Below are positions 11,391 through 21,609 of a DNA stretch of 64,000 nt, piece after piece. Each line of letters opens with the position of its first letter. Within the stretch, counting starts at the first letter, position 1. The notes under the pieces are model-generated. The model was not told where the DNA came from. It saw nothing but the letters and a program-made list of their open reading frames with translations, and ran no database searches. The translations under genes and the position numbers were made by a program. Source of the DNA: Bryum argenteum (lineage: Eukaryota; Streptophyta; Bryopsida; Bryales; Bryaceae); the NCBI GenBank assembly GCA_037043015.1, contig CM073323.1:434001-498000 (forward strand), given 5' to 3'.

Positions 11391-13289
11391 ATGGCTGAGG
11401 GGGACGCCCGCACGCAGAAGGAATGGCGGGAGACATCGGGACTCAAGACCGCCACCGCAGCATGCGTGTCACGTGGTGTGCACGGTGCGGATCGCGTGCG
11501 AGGCGGTGCGGCCGAGTGCAGTGAGTCTCTCGTCGGCCCCGGGACACGGTGGAGCGACGGCAATCGGTTTAGGGTCCATGGAACCCTGGAAAGCCGCGGA
11601 TACGAGGGATCGTATCGGAGCTTCCGCAGTGGAATGTGCGGGACGACTTCGGGCAGTTCCACCGGCGTACAGACACCAGCCCACGGGCAGCCGTTGGCTC
11701 CGTCGGCGCCACCACAACGGTCGGCGACATCAACACCATCGGGCGATTCCCGGCCCGCGGACACGGGTGGGAGCAGAGGATCCAAACGGCGAGCGGGATC
11801 ACGGGGGACGGAGTCAGGGTCGACACCGTCCGGTTCGAGGTCGAGACACAGGAGGAGGTTGTCAAAAGACGAGCAACGATCCTGGGGGGTTCGGATCAGG
11901 AGCCGGGAGATTCTGCTGGATTGGTTCAGGGAGCAGGACATGGTGAGTCTGGAGCGGGATTTCTTGCGGGAAGGTCACAATGGTCTGGTCAGGGCCTCGA
12001 ATTCGTTGAAGAGTCTTCTCCAGGAGGGCTTGGCCGGAGACGAGTACCTCGAGGACAGGACGAAGTCCGGTTGGGATGCGTGGATCCACGACCAGGTTCA
12101 GGAGGCAGTCTTCAATACGACGACGACATTCGATCTCGTGTACGGAGAGGGAACCGTTTCGCGTGAGGAACCAGGGTCCCTAAACTTCAGGGAGAAGCTG
12201 GAGGCGTGGAAGTCGGGCGTGGACGTAGTGAAGGCAAGGGGCAGGGCCAAGGTCCCCAGTTTCTTGGACAAGGACCTGGCGAATGATATCACAACCCGAG
12301 GCCGAGGCGGTGTCCTCTGGCTACCACCGGATGCGGTGGTGGTGCAAGTGGAGTCCCTGGTATTCACGGGGAATTACGGGGTGGTCCGAAGGGTGAGGAT
12401 CACCGGTGTACCGTTCATCCCGGAGTCGTTGGAGTTCGCGGGCAAGTCGATGAAGGTGAAGGACGCGAGGACGAGTCGCAGGGAGCGCTCCGTCGAAGCG
12501 CTGTCGTGCCCAGTCGACCATCCGGGGGTGATCAAGATACACTACCTGAACATGTGTACATCGGAAGCATATTCGCTGTGGTGGAACGGGGGCTCCGTCA
12601 AGAGCATGCGGACCTTCGATGACAAGATAGGAGAGGATCACTCTGTGGAAATCCTGAAGGAGGCCGGTCCGGACTACGAAGCGCGAAAGAAGTTGGTCGT
12701 CTATCGCAAGAACCGGGCTTTCCTGGCGTGGGCGCTGATGTGCATAGTGGACGTGGTGCACAGCTACAACGTGCTGCACAACGATATCAGTGCCAGCAAC
12801 GTCATGATCCATTTCCCGGGCGACCGGGAAGGGACGGTTTTCATCGGTTTGTGTGATTGGGGAATGGCCACTATCCGGCGCGAGGCTGCCCCATCGAACT
12901 ATGGGGCGAGCTCCCTCGAGAGGATGGCGGAGAGGATGAGAACCTACGATTGTGCTGCCCCGGAGTTGTTCCATGTACACGGGGGTGCTGGGGCCAGAGG
13001 GACATCCCTCTCTCCAGTGAGGATGTCACAAGCGCACCCGCATACGGTGAAGTCGGAATCATTCAGCGTGGGAGTCCTCGCAACGAATATTTACAAGTCC
13101 GACTCGACCTCGCACTTATTCCAGCAAAACCGTGACCCGAACAACGTGAAGGTGCGTTTCGAGTCCGCACTGTCGGAACTCACCCACACAGATCCAGCGG
13201 CGAGGAGGAGCATCTCCGAGGTGGTGAGCATACTGAAGCATCCTCCGTACGATTTGCGGACCCCGACGATGTGCTTCCGCAACTCATGA
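11391..13289 (+). CDS. divergent protein kinase-like protein (632 aa)
   Basis: The start at 11391 (MAEGDARTQK) is preferred to the ORF opening at 10968, whose leader reads through T-rich and G-tract DNA. Residues 1-180 are low-complexity and basic/Ser-rich. The kinase fold follows: glycine loop GNYGVV (327-332), beta-3 lysine AGK352, catalytic loop H463-N-D465-ISAS-N470, metal motif D489-W-G491 in place of DFG, and APE-like APE (523-525). The catalytic Asp, the Asn and the Lys are all kept, so activity is possible, but HND and DWG are unusual. About 150 residues ahead of the kinase domain (EILLDWFREQDM onward) form an unrecognised helical region. Substrate unknown. A family A gene follows 1.4 kb downstream in the same orientation. 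Confidence 0.75.
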   Translation: MAEGDARTQKEWRETSGLKTATAACVSRGVHGADRVRGGAAECSESLVGPGTRWSDGNRFRVHGTLESRGYEGSYRSFRSGMCGTTSGSSTGVQTPAHGQPLAPSAPPQRSATSTPSGDSRPADTGGSRGSKRRAGSRGTESGSTPSGSRSRHRRRLSKDEQRSWGVRIRSREILLDWFREQDMVSLERDFLREGHNGLVRASNSLKSLLQEGLAGDEYLEDRTKSGWDAWIHDQVQEAVFNTTTTFDLVYGEGTVSREEPGSLNFREKLEAWKSGVDVVKARGRAKVPSFLDKDLANDITTRGRGGVLWLPPDAVVVQVESLVFTGNYGVVRRVRITGVPFIPESLEFAGKSMKVKDARTSRRERSVEALSCPVDHPGVIKIHYLNMCTSEAYSLWWNGGSVKSMRTFDDKIGEDHSVEILKEAGPDYEARKKLVVYRKNRAFLAWALMCIVDVVHSYNVLHNDISASNVMIHFPGDREGTVFIGLCDWGMATIRREAAPSNYGASSLERMAERMRTYDCAAPELFHVHGGAGARGTSLSPVRMSQAHPHTVKSESFSVGVLATNIYKSDSTSHLFQQNRDPNNVKVRFESALSELTHTDPAARRSISEVVSILKHPPYDLRTPTMCFRNS

Positions 13290-14730
13290 CCTACCGGCGT
13301 CCTCGAGAACGCTGATAGGAACATGCTGGACGGTTTTTAGGGGTTGTTTTAGGGTTTTTGGGGAATGAATTCCATGTGGAAGATATATATATATATATAC
13401 TGTAGGGTTTAGGCCCAGTGAGCAGCTTAGGGTTTTTTAGGGACAATAACAAACTCCCCACCCCCCCCCCCCGGCTCGTTCCCTCCCGTACCTCGGAACG
13501 TATGTAATTTGGAACCGCGGTTCTTTTTAGGGTGTACGGGGATTGGTATTCCACATGCGCTCTAGGCAAATGTCGATGTCACCGATCGAAATGTATCACA
13601 GACAGTTTTTGTTTTCTGTGATGCAATTTGAGTCTTGAATCCGTCACCTGTCCGTCCCAGTCCACCAACCTCATACCGCGGTTTCATCTCCCCCCCCCCC
13701 TCGTACCCTGTCAAAACATGCGGCTCCGTCCGGCCCCACGGACGCGGTTTTAGGGTGAGCCCGTCCGCGCGTCCGTCCGCAATGGTGTGCGACTTCCGTT
13801 TGGGTCGCGTACGGAAGTAGGAATCGATTCCAGGGTTGGCCCGGTCTCGGGGCAAGCGGGAGGTATCGATCGGAGGAGGATGACTCCTCGCGGTGGTCAG
13901 TGTAGACCAACTGCTCGAAGGAAGCAGCAGTCCGGGTTTATTTTTCTCGTGTATGGGATAATTCGTCGTTGTACAGGAATCGGCCACTTTTTCTTGCGTT
14001 TTCCCTTCTTTTCCTTTTTATTTTTTTAAATTTTTTCTTTAATTTTTTATTTATTTCTTTATTTTTTTTATTTTTTTTTTCCTTTTCTCTTTTATTCCTT
14101 TACTTTTCTTTTCTTTTCTTATTTATTTCCCTCATTCTTGGGCGCCTTGCCCGTACCACGATGCGGCAACTCCTCCGATCGGATCCATGCAGTTCGAACA
14201 GGTTTATGGGGTATCTAGGGTTTAGGGGGGGGTGGGGCGGGGTTTTAGGGAAGGGACATAGACGACCAAAGCGAATCGATAAGGGTTTAGGGTCATGCGC
14301 AGACACGTCTTACTATTCGTGCGGTGTCACGAAAGGGCAACAATGAGTGCGACATGACGGAAACGTTGATGTCATCCGCCGTATACAAGAAGGTTGACAG
14401 AAAAGGGGGTTTGACAGATGGGACAGGGCGAATCTTTGGGTTCATTGCGGTGAATGGACGAGTGATGAGTGTCCTCCCCCTCCTACCAACCCCCCCCCCT
14501 AAACCCCTTACATCCTCCTCCTACTCCTCCTCCTCCTCATACGCCCCCCCCTACCTCCTCCTCGTCATCACGGACACACTCGAGAAAAAGTAGGCGGGTC
14601 GGGATATGTGGTCCTAGGGTTTATTTCTGAAAAACAGGGCCATGTTGCGGTCGCACCTGGTGATTTCGGTTTTAGGGGAGATCCCACATCGACGAACAGA
14701 ATCGGAGACACTGATAGTTGCTTTAGCAGG
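13290..14730. other. intergenic DNA between kinase and family A gene
   Basis: No supported gene. Contains a (TA)n run near 13385-13400, a poly-C run near 13450-13472, TTTAGGG-type motifs, a T-rich tract at 13990-14130 and CTC-rich sequence at 14510-14580. Confidence 0.6.
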
Positions 14731-17276
14731 ATGACCATGGGGGAATCGAAGCTCACGGCGAGGCCGAAGAGAGCGGGGCGCAAGGCGAGGCACGTGGGGG
14801 TGGTTGCGGCACGGCCGCCGCTGAAGACGCTGTCGTTCAAAGAAATGGACCCGGTTCACCAGGAGTCATTTTTCGGCGCGTCCACAGAAGGACTGTTCCG
14901 TCGGGCGCGCATGTACGAGTTCTTGAAGTGGTCGCAGAAGTTACCGGTCATGCACCCGGACTACGTGAGCGAATTCGTGAGGAATTACGACAGTGCAACG
15001 CGAAGGAGTAGGGTGCGCGATAGGAATGTCGTGATCGACGAGGGCGTGCTGCACCAGGCGCTAGTCCTTCCCATCACCGGGGCCGACGTTGTAGACTGCG
15101 ACGTGCGAGCGGATTTCAGCGTAGCGTCGTATTTCAAATCGGGGGAAGAGTCGTTCGTGGAATCGCAGGGTTGGAAGACATGCGACGCGATAACGCCGCA
15201 GCTGAAGGAATGGATGCGGTTCGCCCAGAAGCGATTGATACTGGCCCGGCACGCGACGTACGTGGCGAAGCGTTGCCTGTTCGCGATCGTGGAAACGATG
15301 AACGGCGGGGCTTTCAACTGGGCCTCGTTCGTCGCAAGGAAGATCAACGTCGAGATCGAGCACAAGCGGAAATCGGGGGAAATCCATTCCCTGACGTGCT
15401 CGGAGTACATCTCCGAGGCCGTGAGGTACCAGTTACAGCGCCCAGCGTCCGACGATGACGACGACGACGACGGGACGGAGCAGACAGCGGAGTCGCACGC
15501 AGAGCCGGAGAACGTGCAGGGGTTCGGGGTCGAGGGGTCGACGGAGCCAGTCGAGGAGCCAGCGCGGACATCAATCCGCACCGGAGCGCAGTCGACCGCG
15601 CTATCACCGGGTCCAGGGGCGGAGAAGAAAGGGTGCAAGAGGAAATTCACGCCACAGGCGGGCTCCGGAATCCCAGCCGCACCACGGATACGGCGAGTAA
15701 CGTTGAAGGAGATGGTAATCTTCCGGCTGGAGCTACTAATGGAGTCCGTGGAATCCGATGTAGACACGGAGGGGGAGGAGCGAATGAGGGAGATCGAGGA
15801 GGCCAGCAAGCAGGTCATGAGCATGCGGAAGGAATGCAGGGCGATGGCGGGAGCACTCAACCTTGTGAGGAGGGAGTTACGGAAAGTACGTGCGGAGAAG
15901 GAGGAACTGATGAGTAGGCTCGAAGAGGAAGTGGCAGCCTCCATCCTAGCGACGGGAGCTCGGAACCAGGACCTGCGAAGGTTGGAGGGGTTGGCGAGGG
16001 AGACAAGGGAGGCGAATAACGACGTCCTCACGTCCCTCCGCAAACACGTCGGAGATGCAAGGCAGGAGAATCAGCGGACGTTGGATGCGGTGAACAGCTT
16101 GGCGGAGAAGAATCAAATGCTACGGGAGCAGCTGTCGGACCCCGTTTTTTCGATTTTTGGCCATTATGTTCTAATGCGCATTAAGAATAAGTATAGTGTC
16201 TAGAATCCGACCTATATATTTGCTAAGCCGTATAGTATAAGGCATTTACGTTTTTACAAATAAAGGACTTAGTTAAAATCTAGTTTGTGTTAAGAGAATG
16301 AGAAGAAGTCCTTGACGGAAGACCTCGAGAGGATGGGGTTAGCCGGCCTGCTGGATACGCCTTGGGGTTTGCGCGACGCAGAGATGGTGCGCGAGATCAA
16401 GGTCGGCGCGCCAAACCAGTTCGAGGGGACGGTTAGAGGGAAGCCGGCTTCCTGGACGGCCGAGCACTGGAGAGCTGTTTACGGCCTGACCGTAAACAAC
16501 GGAGTAGGGTTGTGCGGCCGGAAACACAAGTGGGCGAAGAAGGCGTTCCACGGAGATCCGCACAAGCACAATGGCTACTCGATCGAGGATTGCAGGAATC
16601 CGAGGGAGCGCGCCGTCATCAAGTTCTTGGCGCCGATTATTCACGGAGAGAAACCGCACCGGATCACCGTACGGCTGGCCAACACCGTCCTGGGCTCTTT
16701 GCGTGGCGAACGGGAGACGGACTGGGGAATGATCATCCGCGACTTGGTCGCCCGACTTGCGGAGAACGTAGGTAAAACCCGTCCTAGCCCTATTACTCCT
16801 TTTCTTTACCACCGCATGCTAGAAGGAGGAGGTGCGACGGATGAGGAGGAGTCGAACTATGAGATCGCGCTGTCGTCGCAACACAACGGCGTATTCGAGT
16901 CGGAGGAGAGTACGGATAGCAAGGCCGTGTACTCGGAAGAGGAGGAGGACGAGGTCGGATTAGACGAAGGGGACGTTCCACCCGACGCACCAGAGGAGCC
17001 GGCTCCGGAGGCAACCCCACCGCGAGCGCGTCCAGAGGTAATCATCCTTCCGTCCCCGTCCCCTCCCACGAATCCGACCGAGGCCGGAACTCGGACCGAG
17101 GAGGAGGATACCTCGAGTGTCGTGACACACGAAATGTATGATAAGAATATGTGGAAACTAACAAGAATTGACAGGAGCTTGAATTAACAAGAAGAGTACA
17201 CGAACAACAACAAGAGAGATGAGCTAGAGCTCCAAGAGATGCGTTGTCGAGACTGAGGTTGCCCTCAGCCTCGACT

Positions 17277-17290
17277 CCTATATATACTAG
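17277..17290 (-). promoter_or_regulatory. TATA box in the LTR
   Basis: Minus strand CTAGTATATATAGG. It follows the heat-shock-element arrays in the direction of transcription, so it marks the probable U3/R promoter. The same box is present in the 5' LTR at 22947-22960, which would drive the element. Confidence 0.7.
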
Positions 17291-17300
17291 TTAAGAAGAA

Positions 17301-17590
17301 GGTTCTCCAGAACCTTCCTCAACCTAGGACCTTCTAAGACCTTCCAAGAACTTCCAAGACCTTCCAGAAGCTTCCAGGGCCTTCCGGAAACTTCAAGGAC
17401 CTTCCAAAAACTTCCAGAGACTTCCAGGAACTTCCAGAAGTTTCCGGAAGCTTCTAGAACCTTCTAGAACCTTCCTAAGTTGTCTACCTAGTACGTGGCC
17501 GTGACACAGGGAATCTTCGAGGAATCTTCAAGGAATCTTTTAGGGAATCTTCAGAGAATATTTTAGAAGAACCTTCTAGAAACTTCTTGT
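17301..17590. promoter_or_regulatory. heat-shock element arrays in the LTR U3
   Basis: GAA and TTC blocks alternate at 5-bp steps. The best run is 17432-17474, with nine consecutive perfect units (TTC-GAA-TTC-GAA-TTC-GAA-TTC-GAA-TTC). Others include GAAccTTCtaGAAacTTC near 17567-17584 and many three-unit or near-perfect groups. Three units are enough for heat-shock factor binding. The arrays sit immediately upstream of the TATA box and recur in the 5' LTR at 23102-23144. Confidence 0.75.
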
Positions 17591-17604
17591 GTATGTCCGT
17601 GACA

Positions 17605-17618
17605 TCACCTCCCCTTCT
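17605..17618 (-). other. polypurine tract of the chromovirus
   Basis: On the minus strand AGAAGGGGAGGTGA directly precedes the TGTCAC start of the 3' LTR, the normal place for plus-strand priming. Confidence 0.7.
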
Positions 17619-17654
17619 AGCTTCGCAGTCTCCGAGAAGCAACGTTGTTGTTAG

Positions 17655-18008
17655 TCAATACCAACGCAGGAAAATGAAAATCTGCCGCATGACATCTGCA
17701 ATAAACTCCAATTGTTGTTCACGAGGCAAGTGGTTCATCGGTCCTTGAAGCCAACGATAGTGGCCGACGCCTTCCACTTCTGACCAAGCGTGAACTTCTG
17801 TGTCTTCGTTATGGAATTGTCCTGCAAACAGACCTTCTGGCAGACCATTGAAAGCGGGCTCGACCTCAAATACAATCACCAGCGATCGATTGCTCGGAAT
17901 CCTCCGTCGGCGTCGTGGCGTAGGCGGTTCTTCATCTCTGGGTCGCCTTCGAGAGTTGGTTGGTTGAGATGGCATAACTGGTATGCTATCTATCTCTTGA
18001 CTATCCAT
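17655..18008 (-). CDS. additional ORF of the chromovirus, 3' of pol (117 aa, unknown)
   Basis: Starts MDSQEIDSIPVMPSQP, with a basic patch (PRRRRRIPSNR, about residues 30-40) and then a compact region with GHYRWLQGPMNHLPREQQ. It lies between the chromodomain end (18136) and the polypurine tract, wholly inside the element and in its sense. Standard Ty3/gypsy elements have no gene here, although some plant and fungal lineages carry extra ORFs. It could be made from a spliced or subgenomic RNA. No family recognised. Confidence 0.6.
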   Translation of the reverse strand: MDSQEIDSIPVMPSQPTNSRRRPRDEEPPTPRRRRRIPSNRSLVIVFEVEPAFNGLPEGLFAGQFHNEDTEVHAWSEVEGVGHYRWLQGPMNHLPREQQLEFIADVMRQIFIFLRWY

Positions 18009-18135
18009 GACTAAAAACCAAACTATGACTATAGAGAAATTCTATCTAGAACAAAATATGTAAATCAAATGTGAATCAAGGTTGTGTTCACTCTCCCCCT
18101 TTTATTCTCCTGAGTGGGCAAGCGTCAGAGAGAAG

Positions 18136-21100
18136 TTATCGTCGGAAAGGCTTAGGTTTATGAGGATATCGTTGATGAAATTCCTGTACCTTTTCCGGCG
18201 CATTTACAAGATTTTCGGCATGTTCCCACGTTCTTTCATTGATGTCGTATCCGCTCCAATGCACAAAATACTCCAAGTTTCCCCTTCTGCGCCGTGAATC
18301 CAGTACCTTATCCACCTCATATTCCTCGTGGTTCTCAATTTCGATACTAGGTGGCGGCCCTCGCACTCTTCCCGGAAAAGTCGACTCTCGATAAGGTTCC
18401 AATAAAGACACGTGGAAGACTGGATGTACCTTCATAGTAGCTGGTAACTCCAACCGATACGCCACTGGATTGATTTGTTTCTGGATGGCAAATGGTCCCA
18501 ATCTTCGATAGTCCAACTTATCACACGGCCGCTTGGTCTTGATATTCCGTCGAAGCAGCCATACTTTATCTCCGATCTTGAAAGTAGGTGCCTCATTCCG
18601 AAATTTATCTGCGGACGCCTTGTACAACTCTTGGGCAGTTTGCAATTGAAGTCTCAGCGTTGCTTGAAGTTCCGATAGCTGCTTCGCAAAATCTTCTGCT
18701 GCTGGGTTGTTATTGGCCACTGAATTCCATAAATCAAGCTTCGGGTGGTATCCGTAGTTGGCAAAGAATGGTGTTTGTTGGGTCGACGCATGAATAGTGT
18801 TGTTGTAGGCGAACTCGGCAAGCGGTAGATACTGATCCAATCGTCTTGCCGATAGTTGATGGTGCAACGTAGATACTGCTCCAATACTTGATTCACCCGT
18901 TCCGTCTGTCCGTCGGTTTGAGGATGAAATGCCGAAGAAAGCTTGATATCCACCTTCAATATCTCAAATAGAGATTTCGAACTGGAGACGAATCGGGTTC
19001 CGCGATCCGACACAATATCATCTCGGCAAGCCGTGATAACGATATACATTATCAAGAAAGAGTCTTGTCAGATCTTCGCCGACGATGTCTTCTTGTAAGA
19101 ACAAAATGCGCCATCTTCGTCAGCCGATCTACCACAACAAAGATGCTGTCAAACGAGTTTGAAGGCGGCAGGTCCGTAATGAAATCCATGGAAACTGAAG
19201 ACCATGGTCGATGCGGGATAGGCAATGGCTGCAAAAGTCCATAGGGGCGATGCCGAGGGTTCTTCGACCTTGAACAAATATCACAAGAGAGAACAAACTC
19301 CTTCACATCCTTCCACATTTGGGGCCACCAGAAGTCTCGCGAAATAAGCTCCAATGTCTTGTTGTATTCAAAATGTCCTGCACTGAAAGTCATGGCGTGA
19401 TTGGAGGACTCAAGTCGTCGTGTTCGTCCCTTAGGAATATACGATTGCTCTTCAAAGTACAAAAGATCTCCCTCCACCTTGAACTTGTCATTATCAGCAC
19501 GCTTCTTGATCTCGAGAGCTACAGAATCTTCAATTGTCGCAGTACGTATCTGGTTAAGGAAGTCCGTATCAATTGGCATGACAGTAACGCAAATTCTAAA
19601 ATGCTCCGGTTTCAGCAATGTGGTGCATTGTTGATCAAACGCTGCTTCTCCAGCCTTAGGCGCCAGATACGATCTCCTCGATAAGGCATCGGATAGTCCT
19701 TGTTGCTTCCCAGGCCGATAGGTAATAACAAAGTCAAATCGTGACAACGTCATATTCCACTGAGCTTGACGTCGATTCAAGACTCGAGCCGACATAAAGT
19801 ACTCCAAATTCTTGTGATCCGTGTATACGGTCACTGGATGTGCAGCGCCTTCGAGAAAGTGTCGCCACTCTTGGAGAGAATCTACTATGGCAAGAAGTTC
19901 CTTATCGTGGATTTCATAATTGATTTCAGCAGCAGAAAACTTTCGAGAATAGAACGCCACTGGATGAAGCTTCCCGTCCACGTCCATCTGTGAAAGTACG
20001 GCTCCCAAAGCAAAATCAGAAGCATCGGTCTCCAAATAGAAGGCCTTTGTAAAGTCAAGATGTACCAAGATTGGAGCTGTGATAAATGCCATCTTGAAGT
20101 CTTGGAATGCCTTTTCTGCTTGAGGTCCCCATTCGAGCTTGTCCTTACAAGTCAACCGAGTGAGTGGAGCAGCGACTCGAGAATAATTCTTGATGAAGAT
20201 TCGATAGAAGTTAGCAAATCCAAGAAAACATTGTACGTCTCTAACCGTCTTCGGAACCTCCCATGATACAATTGCTTCCACCTTCTTAGGCTCCATCTTC
20301 AAGCCGTCTGTAGTTACAATGAACCCTAAAAACTCCATCTCGGTTTGGTGGAATAGGCATTTCTCCAACTTGGCGTAGAGTCCTCGTTCTCGTAGTTTCT
20401 CGAGGACCAAACGAACGTGCTTCTCGTGCTCTTCTTCGTTTTTGGAAAATATCAGGATGTCATCCAGATAGATGACAACAAAGTCGTCAAGGTGCTCCCG
20501 AAAGATGTCATTCATCATGTGTTGGAAAACAGCCGGAGCATTGGTAAGGCCAAAAGGCATGACATTATATTCAAAATGGCCATACCTTGTACGGAACGCT
20601 GTCTTCCACTCGTCTCCTTCCTTGATCCGTACGAGGTTGTAAGCTCCCCTCAGATCAATTTTTGTAAAGATCTTTGCACGCCCGAGCTGCTCCAAGAGAC
20701 CAGAAATCAAGGGTAACGGGTAACGATTTTTCTTAGTTACCTTGTTGAGGCCTCGATAGTCCACGCACATTCGTAAGGAGCCATCCTTCTTCTTTACAAA
20801 CAAGATCGGTGCCCCAGCTGGCGACTTTGAATGACGAATGAAGTTCTTCGCTAGATTCTCGTCAATGTACTTTCGCAGCTCCGCTAACTCCGTTTGAGAG
20901 AGATTGTAGATTGGGCCAAAAGGCGGTTGTGCTCCTTCTTGCAGGTCTATGGCACAGTCGTATGGCCGATGCTCCGGTAGTATGTCCGCGTTCTTCTTCT
21001 GAAACACGTCCTCAAAATCCTTGTATTGCTCTGGTATGCTTGCCGTCGAACTCTTCTCCGTGCTAGTTGGGGCTGCATAGATGACAAAGGGTGCTGCTTC

Positions 21101-21604
21101 TTTGGATGATCGTACGAACGCCCTTGCTCCAATAAACAATGGTTTCCCTATCTTGGGATGTCTACTAGGTTGGCTCTTGGAATGTTCTTTGGAAAAAGTC
21201 ATTTTCCGCAACTTCCAATCTATGGTAGGGTTATGTTGTTCTAACCAAGAGAGACCTAGGATGACAGGGTTTGACGGGGTTCTAATGACATTAAAAACGA
21301 CGTAACTACTATGGTCCTTAAACGCCACCTCTATAGGTACTGATTCATGGGTGACACTGCCAGACAATAAAGGTCGTCCATCTATCACCTCTACATAAAC
21401 AGGTTTGGACTTCTGTACTAGACGAATCTTGTGGCGCTTAGCAAATTCTTCATCTAAAAAACAAGTAGATGCTCCCGAATCTAATAGAGCTAAAGTTTTG
21501 TGTTTTTGAGGACCAAGAGACAAGGGAATTGTAAAACAACGGGCAGGTTGGACAGAGAAAGAGGAACCTGATTGTTGTTGTGGCATTGAATCGTCCAGCC
21601 GCAT
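18136..21604 (-). pseudogene. pol of the chromovirus: protease, RT, RNase H, integrase, chromodomain
   Basis: The first ORF (21604-19052, 850 aa from MRLDDSMPQ) has protease DSGA (42-45), RT with FTKIDLRGAYNLVR and MPFGLTNAPAVFQ, and the catalytic box Y379-LDD. RNase H (YLETDASDFALGAVLSQ, YTDHKNLEYF) and the integrase zinc finger (CDICSRSK) follow, then the first catalytic Asp (MDFITDLP). The frame then breaks at about 19090 and again near 19030 (second Asp in VSDRGTRF). It breaks once more near 18855, after the Glu in TERVNQVLEQ. The last ORF (18867-18136) has the GPY/F-like region and a chromodomain (YFVHWSGYDINERTWEH). Pol starts 5 nt after the gag stop, in another frame that stays open upstream. 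A frameshift or re-initiation would be needed to express it. Confidence 0.92.
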
Positions 21605-21609
21605 GGTTC

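Larger units (their letters stand above)
17118..17604 (-). repeat. 3' LTR of the chromovirus
   Basis: Read on the minus strand it begins TGTCACGG at 17604 and ends CACGACA at 17118, just before the TSD. Its 466 bp from 17139 to 17604 match 22809-23274 with three substitutions. Confidence 0.93.

Noticed and set aside
12321..12980. 219-residue minus-strand ORF
   Set aside because: Lies opposite the kinase domain, which has all the diagnostic motifs on the plus strand.
14985..16043. 352-residue minus-strand ORF
   Set aside because: Antisense shadow of copy A1; Ser/Arg-rich, no domain, and A1's frame is conserved with A3 and A4.
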